A DNA stretch of 17,333 nucleotides. It comes from Nephromyces sp. MM_2019. Taxonomy: Eukaryota > Apicomplexa > Aconoidasida > Nephromycida. Below are positions 13,392 to 17,333 of this stretch, piece after piece. How positions within the stretch are numbered: position 1 is the stretch's first letter; each line of letters begins with the position of its first letter. The translations under genes and the position numbers were made by a program. The notes under the pieces are model-generated. The model saw only the letters and a program-made list of their open reading frames with translations, had not been told where the DNA came from and did no database searches. The DNA lies in contig JADHZB010000383.1 in the NCBI GenBank assembly GCA_015657535.1, forward strand, positions 1 to 17,333, written 5' to 3'.

Positions 13392-14390
13392 ATAGTTTAA
13401 ATTAAAAATGAACAGCTTAACTGAACTTGGTACTTAGGTTTATACTAGGAATGTTGTTCAATACCTATTGAAGCTTATTTAAAAACACATATACGCTCTT
13501 ATTCATAAACTTGTAATAAAATTACATTGCTGAAATTGAAAAATGGGTATAGATATGGTTTTAATGATGAGTATTTGTTTTAAAGCTCTTGCATACATAG
13601 GAATCATAATGATAGCCTCACTAACAAAATCACTAAATTAATTCTAGTTATTGTTACAGAATTTATTAATAAATTGATATGCATTAGACCAGCAACTTCA
13701 TCTAAAAATGTTGAAAATTTCGAGATATAATCTTTATCAGTTAAACAAATTATTTCAATAGAAGTTATAAGTTTCAAAAACAAAGGTTACTCTTAAAGAT
13801 TGTATAATCATTGTTTCTAAAAAGTGGAGTCTTAGAAACAGATAAGTAGACTATTAAGAATAAATATATAACTGTGATGAAGTGCAAAATGCACTCTTTG
13901 TATAACCCGAATAGAATGTGTTTTTAGTCTATAAAATTTGTTGTAATTGGGTACAACATTCAATCCCAGGCTTTTCTTGGCATACTGAATCCTTAGCTAG
14001 CCTAGGTACATTAAATATTTTTCATTACAAAAATGCTTCCTTTGAAAGCACAACTCACTTGTTAAAATATCATATTACTACTTATGTTTTCCATTACCCA
14101 ATCCAAAACAACTTACTTATTTAAGAGTATCTAATTTCAATTGATTATTTAGTATCGTGAAAATTTAGATTTTTTTACTTTAACACTTTTAGATTAAACA
14201 ATAATTTGTTATTTACTTTATTTATTGTATATGTGTCAAACTAAAAAAATTGAGGAATAGTAAGTAGTATAGGTTTATTGTTGATCTTGATGCACATTAA
14301 GCATCCAAACCGTTATAAATCGACAGCTAAAAACAATGCTATTTGATCTCTTCATGCCTTATAAACTCCTAAGGAACTATCCAAAATGTT

Positions 14391-14468
14391 AGCTATAAGG
14401 AAATATCAATAACGGTAATTATAAGAAAATGACCATAACTTTAATTATAAGAAAATGCCCATAATTGT
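14391..14468. repeat. 26-bp tandem repeat, three copies
   Basis: Three head-to-tail 26-nt units (14391-14416, 14417-14442, 14443-14468) follow the pattern AATTATAAGAAAATGnCCAT. The last two are close to identical and the first is more diverged. No open frame runs through them. It is a local minisatellite. Confidence 0.8.
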
Positions 14469-14711
14469 AACTTCTTAGTAGGCTTTTATTAATTCTAATC
14501 CATGTATGAGGCAACGTACCTTAAGCTAAGAGCTTTAACTCAAAGGTGAATTCTAACTTATTTAGTGATTTGATTTATACTGTGTTGTGTTTTAAATTTC
14601 TACTAGTTTTAATTACTGTAACTAGATTTAGCATAATTTTGTTTGTAGCGTTTTCTAGTTAAGCTTTTGCTAGAGTGTTTTGCTTAAGTGTATATACACT
14701 TTTCTTTCTAG

Positions 14712-14816
14712 GAAAATTATATGATTACAAGCTCAAATGGGAGCTTTTTTTGTTTCATTTCGGAAGATGCCAGACACGCATACGAGCTTAATAGGCAACA
14801 AATTTCTACACACAAA
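14712..14816 (+). CDS. Possible exon, unidentified
   Basis: A strong pyrimidine-rich acceptor (TTTTCTTTCTAG, ending at 14711) is followed by a phase-0 frame of 35 codons. It includes ENYMITSSNGSFFCFISED and then ARHAYELNRQQ, with Cys, His, Asp, Glu and Arg in proportions unlike the AT-driven frames around it. A weak donor-like GTTTAT follows at 14817. Without a splice the frame runs into the CA-type repeat and stops near 14865. A short ATG frame at 14502-14548 (MYEATYLKLRALTQ) ending at AG|GTGAAT might be an upstream exon, but its phase does not fit this frame. No family is recognised. Confidence 0.28.
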
Positions 14817-15060
14817 GTTTATACACACAAAATTTATGCACACAAATTCGTTCAAACAAATTAAATACACACAAGATTCTTACACACAAGATTCTTACAC
14901 ACAAAATTTATACACACAAATTCGTTCAAACAAATTAAATACACACAAAATTCTTACACACAAAAATTCTAACACACAAAATTCTTACCCAACCAAATCT
15001 GTTCAAACAAATTTCATTCGCACAAAGTTGGTACACACAAAATTCACATATTCCACACAC
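14801..15060. repeat. ACACACAAAATTC-type minisatellite with a 74-nt higher-order repeat
   Basis: The units are about 15 nt (tACACACAAAATTcT and variants) and are repeated throughout. A longer block containing ACAAATTCGTTCAAACAAAT recurs with a 74-nt offset (first near 14842, second near 14916). Because 74 is not a multiple of three, the peptide pattern switches frame between blocks. This argues that the + strand open frame across the array (14737-15090) is not translated. Confidence 0.85.
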
Positions 15061-15079
15061 ATGTTGCACATACACGTAG

Positions 15080-15185
15080 CTATACACTAACAACACAAAT
15101 TACGGGCCCAATTGTCAAAAAAAGATCAACCTCCCATCCCATCACAAAGACTTCTCCACGGAAAGCACTCAAATTTGTCGCTTAA
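15080..15185 (+). CDS. Possible terminal exon, unidentified (strand uncertain)
   Basis: A non-repetitive island sits inside the AC-rich tract. On the + strand an acceptor-like ACACGTAG (ending 15079) leads into a frame ending PIVKKRSTSHPITKTSPRKA then LKFVA and TAA at 15183-15185. This basic Ser/Thr/Pro-rich tail would be typical of a C-terminus. The - strand is also open and plausible (LSAFRGEVFVMGWEVDLFLT before a GTAATT donor). Openness on both strands lowers the value of either reading. Confidence 0.22.
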
Positions 15186-15990
15186 TTAATTACACTCACA
15201 TTACTAAATTAACAAACTTGCACACATGCTTATACATAAGCAAACGCACTAGCACACATACACATACACATATACACTCATACACACATACACACCCAAC
15301 CTGCAACACTCACACACACACACACTCCAACACTTAAACTACACACACACACTCCAACACTTAAACTACACACACACACTCCAACACTTAAACTACATAC
15401 ACACAAACCATTAGGTTAATCTTGGCAACTTGATTTATTAGTGTAATTTTCATCTAACTAGCACAACAACAAATTTTTTAAGTATCAATACGCATACTCA
15501 TATAACAAGCTAACATTGATACTAATTAAACACACACACCCAAAATATAACTTTTAAAAAACATCTCCCCCCCGCCCCAAGCACCACATACCTATAATAA
15601 CAGACACCCACGCAAATATATAACACACTGAAAAAACACACACGTCCTGATAAACTCTTTAAGTACACACAAACTTGTTTAAATACACAAAAAGTAATTT
15701 ACACACATATAAGCTTATTTACACACACACGGAGTCATTTAAACGCATAAAGTCATTTACAAACACACCTCTATTGTATAATTTACACACATAAACACAC
15801 AAAAAACGAAAGCATAGAAATGATAATTAAATAAATCACACTAACTCACCATAAAAATATATGAATGCCACAACACACACAGATAAGTGAAATCTTGCTA
15901 CAACAATTAACAGATGACACTATACTATACACACCTTTTTATATCATGGCTATTCATTCCTCTCATATGAAATTATAATTTATAATTATT
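15186..15990. repeat. CA-microsatellite-rich tract
   Basis: The + strand consists largely of CACACA, TACACA and AACACA words with very few G. It includes a clean tandem array at 15325-15405: three copies of a 27-nt unit (CTCCAACACTTAAACTACAC followed by ACACACA). There is a C run at 15566-15572. No coding signal is recognised. Confidence 0.85.
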
Positions 15991-16140
15991 GAATTCAAAT
16001 ATACCCTAAGTTTGGGTGGTTATTCTCCTTTATCAAAGAGCATGAAAATTCAATACTTTGCTCATCATTAACCTTATCATTTATATTTACCTCCACACAC
16101 AAACACTATATTTTGGAAGTTTTCCCTGTGATAGTTAGCT
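15991..16140. other. Exon-like island, strand ambiguous
   Basis: On the - strand, TATTTTAG is followed by CIGANYHRENFQNIVFVCGG and a GTAAAT donor. A second - strand frame, after AAATATAG, reads NDKVNDEQSIEFSCSLIKEN then NHPNLG before TGA. The + strand also has an open stretch of nearly 60 codons (IYPKFGWLFSFIKEHENSIL onward). The island is clearly less repetitive than its flanks. At most one or two of these frames can be real, and none resembles a family I know. Confidence 0.25.
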
Positions 16141-16199
16141 CCTATGCACTAAAATATCCGTTGTTCTTCTAGTTGAATCAAACAAATAATTTTCCTAAT

Positions 16200-16440
16200 T
16201 CATAAATATACACACACACACACAAACACCCACACACCTACACCAACACCCTCACCCACACCCACATCCATCCATACATCCACATTACACACGTACTCAC
16301 TCAGACACACACTTCCACACATATACACCCACAAACACACAGTCATCCTCCCCACCCAATTACACACAGACATATACAAACATTCACAACATACACTCAA
16401 GCATACTCACCCTCCCCCACAACAGACAGTTATTTCCTAC
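16200..16440. repeat. CA/CCA microsatellite
   Basis: Near-uninterrupted (CA)n and CACCCACA words on the + strand. The minus strand reads as V/C/G/W-rich low complexity (16200-16400), which is a composition artefact and not a protein. Confidence 0.9.
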
Positions 16441-16642
16441 TCTCCAATACACACGCACACCTCCTTAATAACTTCCCCTTTTACCCTTGAGGGATTCCTA
16501 ACAATTTTTTATTCTTTTCCCCCCATTTTTTCTAGTACATAGTCCACGCCCCTCCACTAAACGTTGACACATATATATATCTCACACAAAGGTTAAATAT
16601 CAATATACTTATAATCATCCTTATTTGTTTACACATGTCAAA

Positions 16643-16798
16643 CTAATTAGAAACATCAAACATCTTTTGATATTTACATAACATGGTGTATATGAACTCT
16701 TGATTAATTCCTATACTGTGCACTTTGGACATGTGTGCATGTACACATTCTAATTTGAAACTGGGACATACTACAAACTTAGATTTGTTTACGTTCAT
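16643..16798 (-). CDS. Small hypothetical ORF or terminal exon
   Basis: A minus-strand frame of 51 codons runs from ATG (16796-16798) to TAG, opening MNVNKSKFVVCPSFKLECVH and continuing AHMSKVHSIGINQEFIYTML. It stays open upstream to an acceptor-like GATTAG near 16826, giving about 60 codons, so it could be the last exon of a minus-strand gene. Its composition is balanced and not repetitive, unlike its surroundings. No family is recognised, and a frame of this length can occur by chance. Confidence 0.28.
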   Translation of the reverse strand: MNVNKSKFVVCPSFKLECVHAHMSKVHSIGINQEFIYTMLCKYQKMFDVSN

Positions 16799-17017
16799 AA
16801 TTACACATTCATTTATTATATAAAACTAATCTTAGCTTCAAAAACAATACCTACACTTAATCGGCTGATTTATGTGCCACTCTCACCCACACTCTTAGTC
16901 CTTTTAATCATTGCACACAATGTGTACATACACCCAGATAATCTAACCACACCTATGACTGCTTAAAATAATTTTTATACACACACACTCACACCTATTT
17001 TGTGTATATTATCTTAG

Positions 17018-17080
17018 GTCATTCTTTCCAGATATTCTATAAAGATGGAGTACCCGATAACTTTACACTCTGCTGCAAAT
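17018..17080. other. Exon-like island near the right edge, strand ambiguous
   Basis: On the + strand, TATCTTAG (ending 17017) or TTTCCAG (ending 17031) precedes GHSFQIFYKDGVPDNFTLCC and an AAAT|GTAATA donor. On the - strand, ACATTTGCAG precedes QSVKLSGTPSL and TAG. The minus reading is supported by a GT-rich upstream intron like those of the helicase gene; the plus reading has more codons. The island contrasts sharply with the CA repeats on both sides. Confidence 0.25.
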
Positions 17081-17333
17081 GTAATATAAACCCAAAATTT
17101 ACAATTACACAATTATACACATTTTTTTTACAAACATATTTCCACACACCTAATATTACATACATACATACACATAACAACGCATATTTACATATACAAA
17201 TATATACATGCACATTATACATATATATACACACAAACATACAACACTTCCACCACACCCACACACACACACGACACACCCACCACACCCCCACACACCC
17301 ACAACACCCCCACCACACCCACACACCCCCACC
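17081..17333. repeat. CA / CACCC low-complexity tract at the right edge
   Basis: TA- and CA-rich sequence grades into CACACCC / CACCCCC repeats up to the window end, almost without G on the + strand from about 17230. The long minus-strand frame across it (17037-17324) is a composition effect of GGTGTG repeats. Confidence 0.9.

Larger units (their letters stand above)
12576..14711. other. AT-rich region upstream of the CDPK, no clear gene
   Basis: This 2.1-kb stretch must contain the CDPK promoter and 5' UTR. It is AT-rich with frequent stops in all frames. One higher-complexity island at about 13918-14020 is open in several frames on both strands, including a + strand frame to 14124 that starts with GTG and contains GFSWHTESLASLG. 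I could not assign a strand or product. Two short repeats inside it are listed separately. No promoter motif is recognised. Confidence 0.5.

Noticed and set aside
14737..15090. 117-codon + strand ORF of His/Thr/Gln repeats
   Set aside because: It runs through the 15-nt CA-type minisatellite. The 74-nt higher-order repeat shifts frame, so the peptide repeat is not maintained.
17037..17324. 95-codon minus-strand Val/Trp/Cys/Gly-rich ORF
   Set aside because: Product of GGTGTG repeats at the window edge. Only its last 12 codons, after a splice acceptor, could be coding.

Overview
The window is strongly AT-rich eukaryotic nuclear DNA with spliceosomal introns. TAA and TGA both end recognisable proteins, so I see no sign of the ciliate-type reassignment. 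A calcium-dependent protein kinase (CDPK) with four EF hands limits the source to plants/green algae or alveolates. AT-rich intergenic DNA, CA/GT and TA microsatellites and fairly long introns make an apicomplexan or related alveolate my best guess. That is inference, and no species marker is present.

Three genes can be rebuilt by joining exons by hand, with every reading phase matching. (1) 117-2625, + strand: the C-terminal ~400 residues of a DDX41/Abstrakt-type DEAD-box helicase, in three exons; its N-terminal part lies before the window. (2) 3502-6749, - strand: a complete seven-exon CAMK-like Ser/Thr kinase of 357 residues with no EF hands. It is almost invisible to plain ORF calling because its exons are 79-245 nt. 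(3) 9743-12575, - strand: a complete three-exon CDPK of 647 residues. Its second exon encodes a dense Cys/His cluster, and its DFG motif reads DWG. Genes 1 and 2 converge. Genes 2 and 3 lie head-to-tail about 3 kb apart and could be two separate signalling kinases; nothing in the sequence shows co-regulation.

The rest is non-coding or unresolved. The 6750-9742 spacer holds several short, higher-complexity islands that read like exons, mostly on the - strand, but I could not chain them into a gene. From about 14.7 kb to the right end the + strand is made mostly of A and C with very few G, built from CA-type microsatellites and short tandem arrays. A handful of exon-like islands interrupt it (14712-14816, 15080-15185, 15991-16140, 16643-16798, 17018-17080), and for several the strand is ambiguous. 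They may be small exons in a gene with low-complexity introns, like the confirmed introns of the helicase, or chance open frames.

No tRNA, rRNA, CRISPR array, transposase, reverse transcriptase or viral gene was recognised.
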